Positions 41,976 to 51,956 of a stretch of 64,000 nt of DNA are shown in pieces (positions within the stretch are counted from its first letter, which is position 1; each line of letters begins with the position of its first letter). A program made the position numbers and the translations under genes. The DNA lies in contig NZ_JAGSYI010000002.1 of assembly GCF_025685625.1 (NCBI RefSeq), positions 930,001 through 994,000 of the forward strand, written 5' to 3'. The notes under the pieces were generated by a model. It had not been told where the DNA came from. It saw only the letters and a list, made by a program, of their open reading frames with translations, and made no database searches. This DNA comes from Acidicapsa acidisoli. Lineage in GTDB: Bacteria > Acidobacteriota > Terriglobia > Terriglobales > Acidobacteriaceae.

Positions 41976-44735
41976 ATGAACAGCCGACAGACATTTCGGA
42001 TCGCACACGTGGACGGCTGGCTGGCGGATGGCGGCGTGGTCCTGACGGCGAACGAGCGGGCGGCGCGGGCTGTCTCTGTCGACTTGGGTCGGGCGCGAAG
42101 AGCCGAGGGACGCTCCGCGTGGCCGACGCCAGCCGTCTTTGCGTGGGATAGCTGGGTGCGCGAGGAGTGGCGGAAGCGGAATCGCGCCGGGCTGGTGCTG
42201 CTCAATCCGTTACAGGAGCAGGCGCTCTGGATGCGGGTGATTGGCAGGAGCCGCACGGGGCAAGGATTGCTCCATCCGGGCAGGTTGGCCGATGCGGCGC
42301 AGCGGGCGTACCGGTTGCTTTCGAGTTACGCGCCGGACTCGCTCAAGCCCTCGGCACGATTGGGCTGGACTGGCGATGCCACGGTCTTCAGCGAATGGCT
42401 GGAGGCTTTCGAGTCGCGCTGCCGCCGCGAGGGACTGGTCAGCAACAGCCGTCTTGGCCTGGAGCTTACCGAGTCCCTGACGCAGGAAAGATTTCTCGGG
42501 CGCGACGGCGAGGTGCGCCGCAGTCCGCTCCTGCTGATTGGCTTTGACCGGTTGCTGGATACGCAAATAGCTCTTCTGGATGCTTGGGGCGATTGGCGGC
42601 TGGATGGGACTGGGCAGGGCTCGCTATCCAGGCAATTCCTGGCCGCTCCCGATGCGGCGACCGAGCTTGCAGCATGTATGGTGTGGCTGCGCGCGGAGGT
42701 GGCCAAAGACTCGGACGCGCGGCTGATCGTCGTCACGACCGCCTTGCAGGAGCGACGCGGCGAATTAGAGCGGGCTTTGCTCGATTCGGGGCCAGACGGC
42801 GGGGTTGTTGATTTTGAATTTTCGCTGGGTGTACCGCTTGGCCAGACCGGGCTGGTGCGGAGCGCGGTTTTGCTGTTGCGCTGGCTGCATGAGTCTCTAA
42901 CGGAAGCCGAATTGGACTGGTTGATCGGCTCGGGGCACTGCGCTGGGAGTTATGAGGAAGAAATTGCTCTAGCCGAAGCGATGCGGGCATTTCGCAGGCG
43001 CGGTCAGGAACGGCCAGAGTGGGGGCTGGACGATTTCGCGTCCAGCTTCGAGCGAAGGGACGCTGAATCGGAGGGACCTGCCGGTCACGAGGTCTGGGCG
43101 AATCGTTTGCTGTCGGCCCGGGAGCAATTGCAGGCAGTGCCGAAGCGGCAAAGCCCTCTGGAATGGGCTGAGGCTGCGCAGAGATTGTTGAAGGCGGTTG
43201 GCTGGCCTGGTTTTCGGCCGCTTTCGAGTGCAGCCTTTCAGGCGCTGGACCGCTGGGAGCGTTTGCTGGAAGATTGCGGCTCTCTGGGATTTGATGGATC
43301 TCAGGTGGAGTGGGCGGAGTTTGTGGCGACTGTGGCGGACGCAGTTTCGTCGACCATCTTTGCCGCAGAATCGAGCGATGCCCAGGTGCAGATCACGGAA
43401 CCGCTGGAATCTGCCGGGCAACTGGCGGATGGTATCTGGTTTCTGGGCGCGAACGAAGAGGCCTGGCCGAGTCGCGGGCAGCCCAATTCTCTGCTGCCGA
43501 TCGGGCTGCAGCGCGAGATGGGTATGCCTCACGCGAGTCCGCAGGCGGACTGGGAGCTGGCGCAGCAGGCGACAGAACGGCTTTTTTCGAGTGCGAACGA
43601 GGTTGTGTTCAGCTATGCGAAGCTTTCGGCGGGAACCGAAGCGCGGCCTTCTCGCCTCGCCGTACGACAGGTCGGCGAGGCCGTCGATTTGTCGGAAGAC
43701 TCGACTTATCCCGATCCGCGGGAGGACCAGACGGAGAGCTTCCCGGATAACAGCCTGATTCCCTTCCCGCACCGCATAATCGGCGGTGGCGCGGCTACAC
43801 TGACACGTCAGTCGCTGTGTCCATTTCAGGCTTTTGCTACGGCTCGTTTGGGAGCCGACGACTGGGAGCCTGCGGAGACTGGATTGAATGCGAAGCAGAG
43901 GGGTCAACTTCTGCATTCCGTGCTGCATCGGGTGTGGAGTGGTTCGGCGCGCGGTGGGATTTCGAGCCTTGCCGAATTGCAGGGTATTTCGGATCTGCAC
44001 TTGTTTGTGCGGGGAGCCGTTCGCGTTGTCATGGTGGAGAGCTTCGATTCGAACCGCCGCAATTCCCTGCCCTCACGCTTCCCCGCACGGTATTTGCAAC
44101 TAGAGGCGGAACGGCTGACGGAGTTGGTTTCCGATTGGCTGGAATATGAGCGGGAGCGGCAGTCCTTTGCCGTAGCCGCGACCGAGGTCAAGCGCGAGGT
44201 CACTATCGCCGGGCTTACTTTCACGTTGCGACTGGACCGAATTGACACGCTCGAAGGCGGCGGAAAGCTGGTGATCGACTACAAGAGCAGCGAGGTTGGC
44301 CCCAAGGCCTGGGCGGGCGAACGTCCGGACGATGTGCAACTGCCGTTGTACGCCACATTTGCCGTGGATGGCGATCTGGAGGGTTTGGTCTTTGCGCGGG
44401 TGCGGCCTGGAACGACTAAGTTCTACGGGCGGGTTCGCAGCGCCACGGAAACTTTGCGGCCTGATCTGACCGCGCGCGACCGGCTGGTGAGCGATCCGCT
44501 AACCGAGTTGCAACTAGCGGAATGGTGGGAGCGGATCGAGCGGCTGGGCGAGGATTTTCTGGCCGGTCGCGCCGTAGTCGATCCAAAGGAGCCAGACAAG
44601 ACCTGCGCGAAGTGCCACCTGCACGCCATTTGCCGGATCAACGAGAATCAGCCATGGGTTGCTGTCGCCGGCGACTCGGAGGAAAACGGAGATAGCGCGG
44701 AAAGCGAGGAAGGCGCAGGAGGTGGCGATGCCTGA
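41976..44735 (+). CDS. AddB-like helicase-related nuclease with Fe-S cluster motif (TIGR03623 type)
   Basis: The 919-residue protein resembles a "probable DNA repair protein" group related to AddB. The first two thirds are a UvrD-like fold in which Walker A is not intact, so no ATPase activity is expected. A PD-(D/E)XK nuclease domain lies at the C-terminus, with Asp in LRLDRID and the D-x-K core DYKSSEVG (about residue 768), then QLPLYA. Cys near 614 (LTRQSLCPF) and the CAKCHLHAIC cluster (about 876-885) match the C...CxxCx5C iron-sulfur staple of AddB nucleases. The gene overlaps the following AddA-like gene by eight bases, so the pair works as one heterodimeric helicase-nuclease for double-strand-end resection. 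Confidence 0.85.
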   Translation: MNSRQTFRIAHVDGWLADGGVVLTANERAARAVSVDLGRARRAEGRSAWPTPAVFAWDSWVREEWRKRNRAGLVLLNPLQEQALWMRVIGRSRTGQGLLHPGRLADAAQRAYRLLSSYAPDSLKPSARLGWTGDATVFSEWLEAFESRCRREGLVSNSRLGLELTESLTQERFLGRDGEVRRSPLLLIGFDRLLDTQIALLDAWGDWRLDGTGQGSLSRQFLAAPDAATELAACMVWLRAEVAKDSDARLIVVTTALQERRGELERALLDSGPDGGVVDFEFSLGVPLGQTGLVRSAVLLLRWLHESLTEAELDWLIGSGHCAGSYEEEIALAEAMRAFRRRGQERPEWGLDDFASSFERRDAESEGPAGHEVWANRLLSAREQLQAVPKRQSPLEWAEAAQRLLKAVGWPGFRPLSSAAFQALDRWERLLEDCGSLGFDGSQVEWAEFVATVADAVSSTIFAAESSDAQVQITEPLESAGQLADGIWFLGANEEAWPSRGQPNSLLPIGLQREMGMPHASPQADWELAQQATERLFSSANEVVFSYAKLSAGTEARPSRLAVRQVGEAVDLSEDSTYPDPREDQTESFPDNSLIPFPHRIIGGGAATLTRQSLCPFQAFATARLGADDWEPAETGLNAKQRGQLLHSVLHRVWSGSARGGISSLAELQGISDLHLFVRGAVRVVMVESFDSNRRNSLPSRFPARYLQLEAERLTELVSDWLEYERERQSFAVAATEVKREVTIAGLTFTLRLDRIDTLEGGGKLVIDYKSSEVGPKAWAGERPDDVQLPLYATFAVDGDLEGLVFARVRPGTTKFYGRVRSATETLRPDLTARDRLVSDPLTELQLAEWWERIERLGEDFLAGRAVVDPKEPDKTCAKCHLHAICRINENQPWVAVAGDSEENGDSAESEEGAGGGDA

Positions 44736-47700
44736 ACGTGTGGAGATTGTGCAGGCCCGTCCGGCTATTGCTCCGCCCGATCAGGCGGAGCGCAGCCGCG
44801 CGCTCGATCCGGCGCGATCATTTCTGGTGCAGGCTCCTGCCGGTTCCGGCAAAACGTACCTGCTGACGCAACGCTTTCTCCGGTTGCTGGCCCAGGCAGA
44901 CAAGCCGGATGAGATCGTCGCAATTACATTCACCAATGCCGCAGCGGCGGAGATGCGCCATCGAATTCTGGAAGCACTGGAGAAAGCGGAATCAGCCGAG
45001 ACCGTTGACGGCGATCCGGAAAGTCTGCCAGCGCTGGCGACGAGGGCGTTGGCGCGCGCGAAACAGTTGGGATGGCAGATACTCGACCAGCCGCACCAGT
45101 TGCGCGTGACGACCATCGACGCCTTTTGCCGTGGGATGGCGCTGCAGAGTCCCTTGAGCTGGGGGCTGCTCTCGGGCCTCGGCGGACGGCTCGATCCGGT
45201 GAACAATCCGAATGACCTTTATCGACGCGCGGCCACGCGGACGATCGAGCTGTTAAACGCGGAGGAATCGCCGACACGGCAGTCGGTGGAAGAGCTGCTG
45301 CGCTGGCGCGACAACCACTGGAAGGATGTCGAAGATCTCCTGGTGCAGATGCTTGGCCAGCGCAATCGCTGGTTTCAGGGCTTTGTATTTGACCGCGAAG
45401 TGGATTGGGAAGAGCTGCGGGAGCGACTGGAAGCTCCTTTTTGCAGGGCGGCGCACGGACGGCTCGAAACGCTGGGCCGGTTGCTTGATCGGCATCCAGG
45501 AAGCCGGGAGTTTGCTCTCAGGCTTGCCCGGATTGCGTGCGAAAACCCGGGCAAACTCTCACCTTTGGGACTTGCCGAGCGCGCCGAACTGCTGACCGTA
45601 TTTGTCGGCGAGGATGGCGTCGTCGAGCCGATTGTTCTGGAAGATGCCGCCGCAGCGTATTGCGATCTCGCCAACTTTCTGCTGACTGCGAAGGGAGAAT
45701 GGCGCAAGAAGGGCGGCCTCACCGTCAACCATGGCTTCCCTTCCGGCACGCAGGGCAAGGCAGCAAAGGAGCAGTTCGCAGAGCTTGTAGCGTCGCTTGC
45801 CGAAGAGCCCGGACTGCAAGCGGCGCTGGCGGCGTTTCAGGAGCCGATGCCGCTCCGCTATACCGACGCGGAGTGGGAGCTGATTCGTCACTGCTTTGCG
45901 GTGTTGCGCTTTGCTGCCGGGCAGTTGCAGGTGGTTTTTGCCGAGACAGGATCGGTCGACTTTACGGAGGTAGCCCAGATTGCGCTGCGCATTCTGGCGC
46001 CGGAGAATGGATTTCCCTCCGACTTCGCGATGCGTCAGGCGGACGGCATCCGCCATCTGCTGATTGATGAGTTTCAGGATACGAGCCGGAATCAGCACCA
46101 GCTCCTGGCTCGGCTGATCGCGGCGTGGCCGGAGCGCGAAGGACGAAGCTGCTTCTGCGTCGGCGATCCCATGCAATCGATTTACGGCTTTCGCGAGGCC
46201 GAGGTCGAGCTGTTTGAGCGCCTCAAGACGCATGGCCTCGAAACCGCTTCCGGCATCTCCAACGAGCTATTCCGGTTCGATTTTGTGCCGCTTCGCGCTA
46301 ATTTCAGGACAGTGCCGAGCCTTGTGAACGACCTGAATGGCCACTTCGAGCGCGTCTTTGCTGAAAACGATGGCAGCGGTGTGCGCTTTTCAGCGGCTGA
46401 AGCGGCGCGGCAATCGCCTTCGGTGGCTAAGAGCGAGCTGCATCTGGCGTTCACTATGAATGGAAAGGCGGATGAGGCTGGTTTTGCGGATGCTGCGGCA
46501 GAATTGACTCGCGAGAACCAGCTTGGCGAGATCGTCGCGCTGATCGGAAGCAAGCTGGAGGTCGCCAATCAGCGAAAGAACATTCCTGGAAGCGAGAAGT
46601 ATCGGATCGCGGTGCTCGGCAAGACGCGGCCATCACTGAACCGAATTGCAGAGGCTCTAAGCAAGGCCAAAATCAGTTTCCGGGCCATCGATTTGGTGCT
46701 GTTGCGGGATCGGCCCGAGGTACTGGATGCGCTTTCGCTGGCGCGGGCGCTGCTCAACCCAACCGATCGAACGGCGTGGCTAGGAGTGCTGCGCGCGCCG
46801 TGGTGCGGGCTCTCCCTGGCGGAGCTGCATCTCGTAACTTCGGCGGACGATGCAGTAATCTGCGCAACGCCTGTCCCGAAGCTGCTTGCGTCGCGGTTGC
46901 CGATGCTCTTCGAGCAGGGCCTGTTGAGTGCGCATGGATTTCAGGCGACTTCGCGCGTCGCGCATGTTCTGAAATCTGCGGCGGAAAATCGATCAACCTC
47001 CAGCACTGCCGCGCTGGGAACGTGGCTTGCGTCGGTTTGGAAGGCGCTCGGAGGCGGCGACACCGTTGACGCCGTGCAAGGCGCGAATCTTCGCCTGCTG
47101 TGGGCTGCGTTGGATAAGTTGCTGGAGGGAGAACTCGACCTGCTCGGCGGCGGGCTGAACTCGGCTTTGAACGAGCTGTACGCGCTACCTGATCCGGACG
47201 CCAGCAGCGATTTTGGCGTTCAGTTGATGACCATCCATAAATCGAAGGGGCTGGAGTTCGAGGTGATCCTCGTACCGGATCTGGAGGCGGAGGGAAAGAA
47301 GTCGGAGAAGACGATGATCAGCTGGCTGGAGCGCGGGCTTGCCGATGCTGGCGGCGACGGCGATCAGCTTACGGAGTTTCTGATTGCGCCGATTCAGGCC
47401 AAGGGCGCTGAAATCGGCGTGGCCAAGAGATGGGTCGACCGCGTGAAGAGAAAGCGCGAAGAACAGGAGTTGCGCCGTCTGCTCTACGTTGCCGCAACCC
47501 GCGCCCGCGAAGAGCTGCACCTCTTCGCCAGACCACGATTTCGGATGAGCCGAAGCTCTGAGGAGCCGGAACTTGCCAGTCCGACCGGGATGCTCAAGAC
47601 GGCGTGGCCGGCGATTGGCGAAGAGACTCAGGCCCAATTCGATGCATGGCTTGCGCAGCGATCCGCAGCTCAGGAACAGGTAACTCCGGCTCCATTGGAG

Positions 47701-48543
47701 CTGGCAACACTGGCTGCAGAGGCCAGCAACCTGCTGCAGATGCCGGTGACCGGGCTGGCCGCCGCGTCACGGCCCACAATGCTACGACGGCTTCCGGAAG
47801 GCTATCAGCCGCCAGAATTGGCCAACTTTGGCACATCGTCCTCACGCGCGTCGCAAGGCTCTAACCGGGAAGAATCGCGGGAGGCACTATACGCCCGAAC
47901 CGAAGGTGGACTGCGCTCACGGCTGCTGGGCACGGCCATCCACGCATTCCTCGAAGAATTGAGCATCCTGCGCCGGAGTATGAGTCCAAGTGAGGCCGCA
48001 AGCGCGGTTGCCGATGCCCTGCCCGCTGTTACGGCACAGGTTCGCAGCCACGGACTGACGCGCGATGCGGCGGAGCGGCTTGCCGGCGAAGCGCTCGCTG
48101 TTGCGCAGCAGGCGTCGACAGATCCGACCGGTTCCTGGATTCTGGCTCCTCATCCGCAGGGAGACGCCGAGGCGCGATGGACCGGGCTTGTTGGTCCCGA
48201 TGCCGCTGGTGGACGCGGCCGGCAGTGGAATCTGCGCCCGGACCGGGTCTTTTTCGCCGAGGCTCCTCCATCTCTGGAGTCGGTCGCGGATTCTGTCCCT
48301 GCGAATGAGCCCATCTGGTGGATTATCGACTACAAATCCGCCGGTGCGGATGGAATCGATCTGGTGGACGATGCTGCGAAACAGGTTTTTCTGAGGGCGC
48401 AACGGGAGCAATATAAGGACCAGCTTGCCGCTTACGCTCAGGTCTTGCGCAGCCTGCACGAGGCGAAGGGGGAGCAAACAACGCCAATCCGGACGGGGAT
48501 ATATTACCCGCGGCTGCAACTTCTGGACGTCTGGAATGCCTGA
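44728..48543 (+). CDS. AddA-like UvrD-family helicase-nuclease
   Basis: The start chosen is ATG 44728 with GGAGGTGGCG directly upstream (an earlier frame start at 44659 lies inside the partner gene and adds unlikely residues). The 1271-residue protein has the UvrD/RecB superfamily 1A helicase motifs: Walker A APAGSGKTY (about residue 36), motif Ia FTNAAAAEMRHRI, Walker B region LLIDEFQDTSRNQHQLL (about 445), motif III GDPMQSIYGFREAEV, motif V TIHKSKGLEFEVI and motif VI VAATRAREELHLF. The C-terminal RecB-type nuclease has the DYKSAGADG core (about 1205). With the AddB-like partner it would unwind and resect broken DNA ends, loading RecA. Confidence 0.93.
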   Translation: MPERVEIVQARPAIAPPDQAERSRALDPARSFLVQAPAGSGKTYLLTQRFLRLLAQADKPDEIVAITFTNAAAAEMRHRILEALEKAESAETVDGDPESLPALATRALARAKQLGWQILDQPHQLRVTTIDAFCRGMALQSPLSWGLLSGLGGRLDPVNNPNDLYRRAATRTIELLNAEESPTRQSVEELLRWRDNHWKDVEDLLVQMLGQRNRWFQGFVFDREVDWEELRERLEAPFCRAAHGRLETLGRLLDRHPGSREFALRLARIACENPGKLSPLGLAERAELLTVFVGEDGVVEPIVLEDAAAAYCDLANFLLTAKGEWRKKGGLTVNHGFPSGTQGKAAKEQFAELVASLAEEPGLQAALAAFQEPMPLRYTDAEWELIRHCFAVLRFAAGQLQVVFAETGSVDFTEVAQIALRILAPENGFPSDFAMRQADGIRHLLIDEFQDTSRNQHQLLARLIAAWPEREGRSCFCVGDPMQSIYGFREAEVELFERLKTHGLETASGISNELFRFDFVPLRANFRTVPSLVNDLNGHFERVFAENDGSGVRFSAAEAARQSPSVAKSELHLAFTMNGKADEAGFADAAAELTRENQLGEIVALIGSKLEVANQRKNIPGSEKYRIAVLGKTRPSLNRIAEALSKAKISFRAIDLVLLRDRPEVLDALSLARALLNPTDRTAWLGVLRAPWCGLSLAELHLVTSADDAVICATPVPKLLASRLPMLFEQGLLSAHGFQATSRVAHVLKSAAENRSTSSTAALGTWLASVWKALGGGDTVDAVQGANLRLLWAALDKLLEGELDLLGGGLNSALNELYALPDPDASSDFGVQLMTIHKSKGLEFEVILVPDLEAEGKKSEKTMISWLERGLADAGGDGDQLTEFLIAPIQAKGAEIGVAKRWVDRVKRKREEQELRRLLYVAATRAREELHLFARPRFRMSRSSEEPELASPTGMLKTAWPAIGEETQAQFDAWLAQRSAAQEQVTPAPLELATLAAEASNLLQMPVTGLAAASRPTMLRRLPEGYQPPELANFGTSSSRASQGSNREESREALYARTEGGLRSRLLGTAIHAFLEELSILRRSMSPSEAASAVADALPAVTAQVRSHGLTRDAAERLAGEALAVAQQASTDPTGSWILAPHPQGDAEARWTGLVGPDAAGGRGRQWNLRPDRVFFAEAPPSLESVADSVPANEPIWWIIDYKSAGADGIDLVDDAAKQVFLRAQREQYKDQLAAYAQVLRSLHEAKGEQTTPIRTGIYYPRLQLLDVWNA

Positions 48544-48924
48544 TCCTATGGATAAAAAATTCTCAGCATGGCATTTCGAGAATCCGCGCAACAAATTTCC
48601 CGGGGCCGTGTCTAACTTGGGGACTTAGGGTTCACATCTTCATTTCACCGCTCGTTCGCAACAAGCGGACCTGCAATTTTGGAGGATTGGGGCCGTAGTC
48701 CAATTTGCATGGCTTTGGTCTAACTCTATATCGGACCATTTTTAGGACTCGGGAGGTTTGACAGCACCCCGGCTTCTTGCATATTTGCTCACCGCTGTTC
48801 TGCACGTACATCCTGGTGCAACTCCCATTTGCGCGTGAGGCTCTTCGTTTTTTTTCCGGCTGTCTGCGTAACGGAAGCTGCTCCCCACGATCATTCAACG
48901 CTTCTCCAATCTGCAGGGACGGCC
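48544..48924. other. Leader region before the sedolisin gene
   Basis: The 381 bases between the AddA-like stop and the sedolisin ATG carry no convincing gene. They hold a possible promoter (48758-48785), a run of eight T at about 48849, and several short imperfect repeats. No riboswitch class was recognised. Confidence 0.5.
48758..48785 (+). promoter_or_regulatory. Possible promoter of the sedolisin gene
   Basis: TTGACA (48758-48763) matches the -35 consensus exactly; CATATT (48780-48785) at 16 bases is a weak -10 box. It lies about 140 bases before the sedolisin start. Confidence 0.3.
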
Positions 48925-51843
48925 ATGAAAACTTTTGTTCATCGTTTGCAGCACCAGTTTTTCCTCCCCCTCTCGTTGTCGGTGTCTGTATTACTGGCTG
49001 GTGGAGCACCCATCGCCCAGGCCGCAGGTCAGGCTCCCGCTCCCACTGCTCGCGTTGCGGCCGAGATCAATGGCTCGCAGATGACCGCGCTGCCCAACTC
49101 GAAGCGCTCTCTTGCGCTGGCGCAATACGATACTGGCCGACTATCTCCAGCAACGAAGCTGCAGGGCATAAGCATCTCCTTCAGCCGTTCGGAAAGCCAG
49201 GAAGCAAGCCTGAAGGCGTTGATGGCGGCGCAGCAGAACCCCTCCTCGCCGCAGTACCACCAGTGGCTTACGCCAGACCAGTTCGCTGCGCAGTTCGGCA
49301 TGTCGGATGCGGACCTTGCCAAGGTCCAGACATGGCTGGAGCAGCAAGGCTTTTCAGTTGACTCCGTTGCCCGCAGCAAGAATATGATTCGCTTCTCCGG
49401 CACGGCTCGCCAGGTGGAAATGGCTTTTGCCACCGAGATGCACACCTACTCGGTCAAGACTTCCACTGGTGTAGAGAGCCACTTCGCACCGTCCACGGCA
49501 TTGAGCGTGCCGTCGGCGCTGGCAGGTGTGGTCGAGAGTATTCGCAACCTGGACGACTTCCGCCCGAGATCGCACAGAAAGGCTATGCCGCTGGGTGTCG
49601 CCCACCCTAACTACACCGACGGCTCCGGGGGACATGAATTGGCGCCGGCGGATATTTACACGATCTACGACGTTACCCCCCTCTACAGCGCCGGCATAAC
49701 CGGCACCGGTCAGTCGATTGCCCTGATTGGCCAGTCCGATGTGGATCTGACCGATATTGCAAACTTCCGCACGGCGGCAGGATTGCCTGCGACTACGCCA
49801 ACCAAGGTTCTTGTTCCCGGTAGCGGCGCTCCTTATTTTTCCAGCGGGGACGAGTCGGAATCGGATCTCGATCTTGAGTGGTCCGGAGCCATCGCCAAGT
49901 CGGCGAACCTGATCTTCGTCTACACCGGAGACAGCTCGAACAGCTCTGGCGCCTTCGACTCGATCATTTACGCCATCGATCAGCGGATCGCTCCCATCAT
50001 CAGCTCAAGCTATGGCGATTGCGAAACCGATCTGAATGGATCGAACCTTGAGACCAACTTTGAACAAGCTGCGGCTCAGGGGCAGACCGTCCTATCGGCA
50101 GCGGGCGATGACGGCTCGACCGACTGCTTTGTCGACACCAACCTTACGGTAGCCCAGCAGGGCGCGCTTGCTGTGGACTACCCAGCGAGCAGTCCCAACG
50201 TGACAGGCATCGGCGGCACGGAATTTGCCGGCGATGCCAGCGCCGCAGGCACCTACTGGAACTCAAGCAACGGCACCGGCGGCAGTTCCGCGATCGAATA
50301 CATCCCGGAGACTACATGGAATGACGACAGCACCTGCAAGTCCGATGCCTCAAGCCCGCTTTGCGCGACTGGCGGGGGCGCCAGTTTCCTGTTCACGAAG
50401 CCGTCGTGGCAGACCGGGGCGGGAGTCCCGGCGGATGGAGCGCGTGACGTGCCCGACATCGCTCTCGACGCCTCGAATGTGCATGACCCGTACGTCTATT
50501 GCTCCAGCGATATTGCGGCAACCGGCATCTCCGGCAGCTGCTCGTCGGGATTCCTCGATTCGACGGGCAAGAATCTCACCGAGGCCGGAGGCACGAGCTT
50601 CGCGACGCCGATCTTTGCCGGCATTCTGGCGCTCATCAATCAGAAGGAAAACTCTACGGGACAGGGCCTGATCAACCCTACTCTCTATTCGCTTGCATCC
50701 AGCTCAAGCGTGTATGCTTCGGCCTTCCATGACATCAACACCGGGAATAACGACTGCAACTCGGGCAGCACATTCTGCCTGACCAGCGGTTCTTCGAGCG
50801 GCTTCAGCGCTGGAACCGGCTACGATCAGGTCACTGGATTGGGCTCGGTCGACGCGAACGGCCTCGCCACAAATTGGCCTGCCACGGTCGTCGGCACGGC
50901 GCCATCTCTGTTGGGCTCGGTCACCACGGTCACCACGTCCAGTTCGACAGCACCACTTTCAACCGCCGTCACCTTCACGATCAAAGTAGCGCCGATTTCA
51001 GGCAGTCGAACTCCGAGCGGAACTGTCAGTTTCAGCATGGACGGGGCTCAGGTAAGCACCGCCACTCTGAGCGGTGGGTCTGCGACCTACTCCGCGACCT
51101 TCACAACTGCGGGAAATCACATTGTGGAAGCGAACTACTCTGGCGACTCATCCTATGCACCGTCGGTTGGCACGGGCAGCATCAACGTGCTGTCTACTGC
51201 CGGGTCATTCTCGTTCGCTGCGGCAGCGACCAACGTCACTGTCTCTTCCAGCACAACCTGCTCCAATTCAGCGCTGGATGGAAACGGCTTCAGCACTTAC
51301 TGCGATGTGCTAACCGTTACCCCCACCGGCGGCTATACGGGACTGGTTGATTTTCAAGCCACAACCACCGATCCAACGCTGGCTTCCGAAGGCTGCTGGA
51401 ACTTTGATGAGGCTACCGTGAGCGGTACCGGAACCGGCAGCGGCACCATCTACATCTCCGTCAACTCCTCCTTCTGCAGCAGCAATGGCATTCCAGTCAC
51501 CGGCAATCACCGTCCCAATCAGCGCTTCAAGCTGGTCCCGAAGACAACCGCGCAACTGCAGCATTCCAGCCTGCCCGCGCAATCGAGCCGTGCCGGATTG
51601 TGGGCGATCAGTCTGCTCGTGGCAGCATTGGTCGGCTTCCGCGTTCGCAAGCTGCGCGGCCTGGCTGCATTTGCCATGCTGATGGCGCTTGGATTTGGCC
51701 TGAGCGCCTGCGGAGGTGGTGGCAGCAGCAGCACTGGAACAACTACGACAGGACCAACCGGTGTGCCGGTTGTCGTAACGGGTACGGATACCGTTTCGCC
51801 TTCCCTCACGTCTTCCGTCACGCTCTCAGTGGTCGTGCAATAG
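48925..51843 (+). CDS. Sedolisin-type (S53) serine protease with propeptide, Ig-like domain and hydrophobic lipobox tail
   Basis: Start ATG 48925 gives 972 residues with a signal peptide (LSLSVSVLLAGGAPIAQAA). A pro-kumamolisin activation domain (about 40-190) is followed by the S53 catalytic domain (about 225-620): Glu and Asp in ESDLDLEW, Asp in SAAGDDGS (oxyanion) and the nucleophile Ser in EAGGTSFATP; the Ca site region is GYDQVTGLGSVD. An Ig-like domain (about 640-740) and another beta domain follow. The end has two hydrophobic segments (LWAISLLVAALVGF, LAAFAMLMALGFGL) separated by RVRKLRG and then LSACGGGGSSST, a lipobox-like Cys, and a final beta strand. These proteases are acid-stable and fit an acidophile. 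Confidence 0.9.
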   Translation: MKTFVHRLQHQFFLPLSLSVSVLLAGGAPIAQAAGQAPAPTARVAAEINGSQMTALPNSKRSLALAQYDTGRLSPATKLQGISISFSRSESQEASLKALMAAQQNPSSPQYHQWLTPDQFAAQFGMSDADLAKVQTWLEQQGFSVDSVARSKNMIRFSGTARQVEMAFATEMHTYSVKTSTGVESHFAPSTALSVPSALAGVVESIRNLDDFRPRSHRKAMPLGVAHPNYTDGSGGHELAPADIYTIYDVTPLYSAGITGTGQSIALIGQSDVDLTDIANFRTAAGLPATTPTKVLVPGSGAPYFSSGDESESDLDLEWSGAIAKSANLIFVYTGDSSNSSGAFDSIIYAIDQRIAPIISSSYGDCETDLNGSNLETNFEQAAAQGQTVLSAAGDDGSTDCFVDTNLTVAQQGALAVDYPASSPNVTGIGGTEFAGDASAAGTYWNSSNGTGGSSAIEYIPETTWNDDSTCKSDASSPLCATGGGASFLFTKPSWQTGAGVPADGARDVPDIALDASNVHDPYVYCSSDIAATGISGSCSSGFLDSTGKNLTEAGGTSFATPIFAGILALINQKENSTGQGLINPTLYSLASSSSVYASAFHDINTGNNDCNSGSTFCLTSGSSSGFSAGTGYDQVTGLGSVDANGLATNWPATVVGTAPSLLGSVTTVTTSSSTAPLSTAVTFTIKVAPISGSRTPSGTVSFSMDGAQVSTATLSGGSATYSATFTTAGNHIVEANYSGDSSYAPSVGTGSINVLSTAGSFSFAAAATNVTVSSSTTCSNSALDGNGFSTYCDVLTVTPTGGYTGLVDFQATTTDPTLASEGCWNFDEATVSGTGTGSGTIYISVNSSFCSSNGIPVTGNHRPNQRFKLVPKTTAQLQHSSLPAQSSRAGLWAISLLVAALVGFRVRKLRGLAAFAMLMALGFGLSACGGGGSSSTGTTTTGPTGVPVVVTGTDTVSPSLTSSVTLSVVVQ

Positions 51844-51872
51844 CAGCCGCTGTCCGCTGATTCGCCCCTCAA

Positions 51873-51910
51873 CACAAAGGGCAGGCACTCATGCAGTGCC
51901 TGCCCTTTGT
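51873..51910. terminator. Bidirectional terminator between sedolisin and phoU
   Basis: ACAAAGGGCAGGCACT (51873-51888) pairs with AGTGCCTGCCCTTTGT (51895-51910), with a six-base loop, 16 bases of stem. It lies about 30 bases after the sedolisin stop and about 45 after the phoU stop on the other strand. Confidence 0.8.
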
Positions 51911-51956
51911 TACTGGCGTCGTAACCTTGCCGATCTTGAGAGCCTTGAGGAGATTC

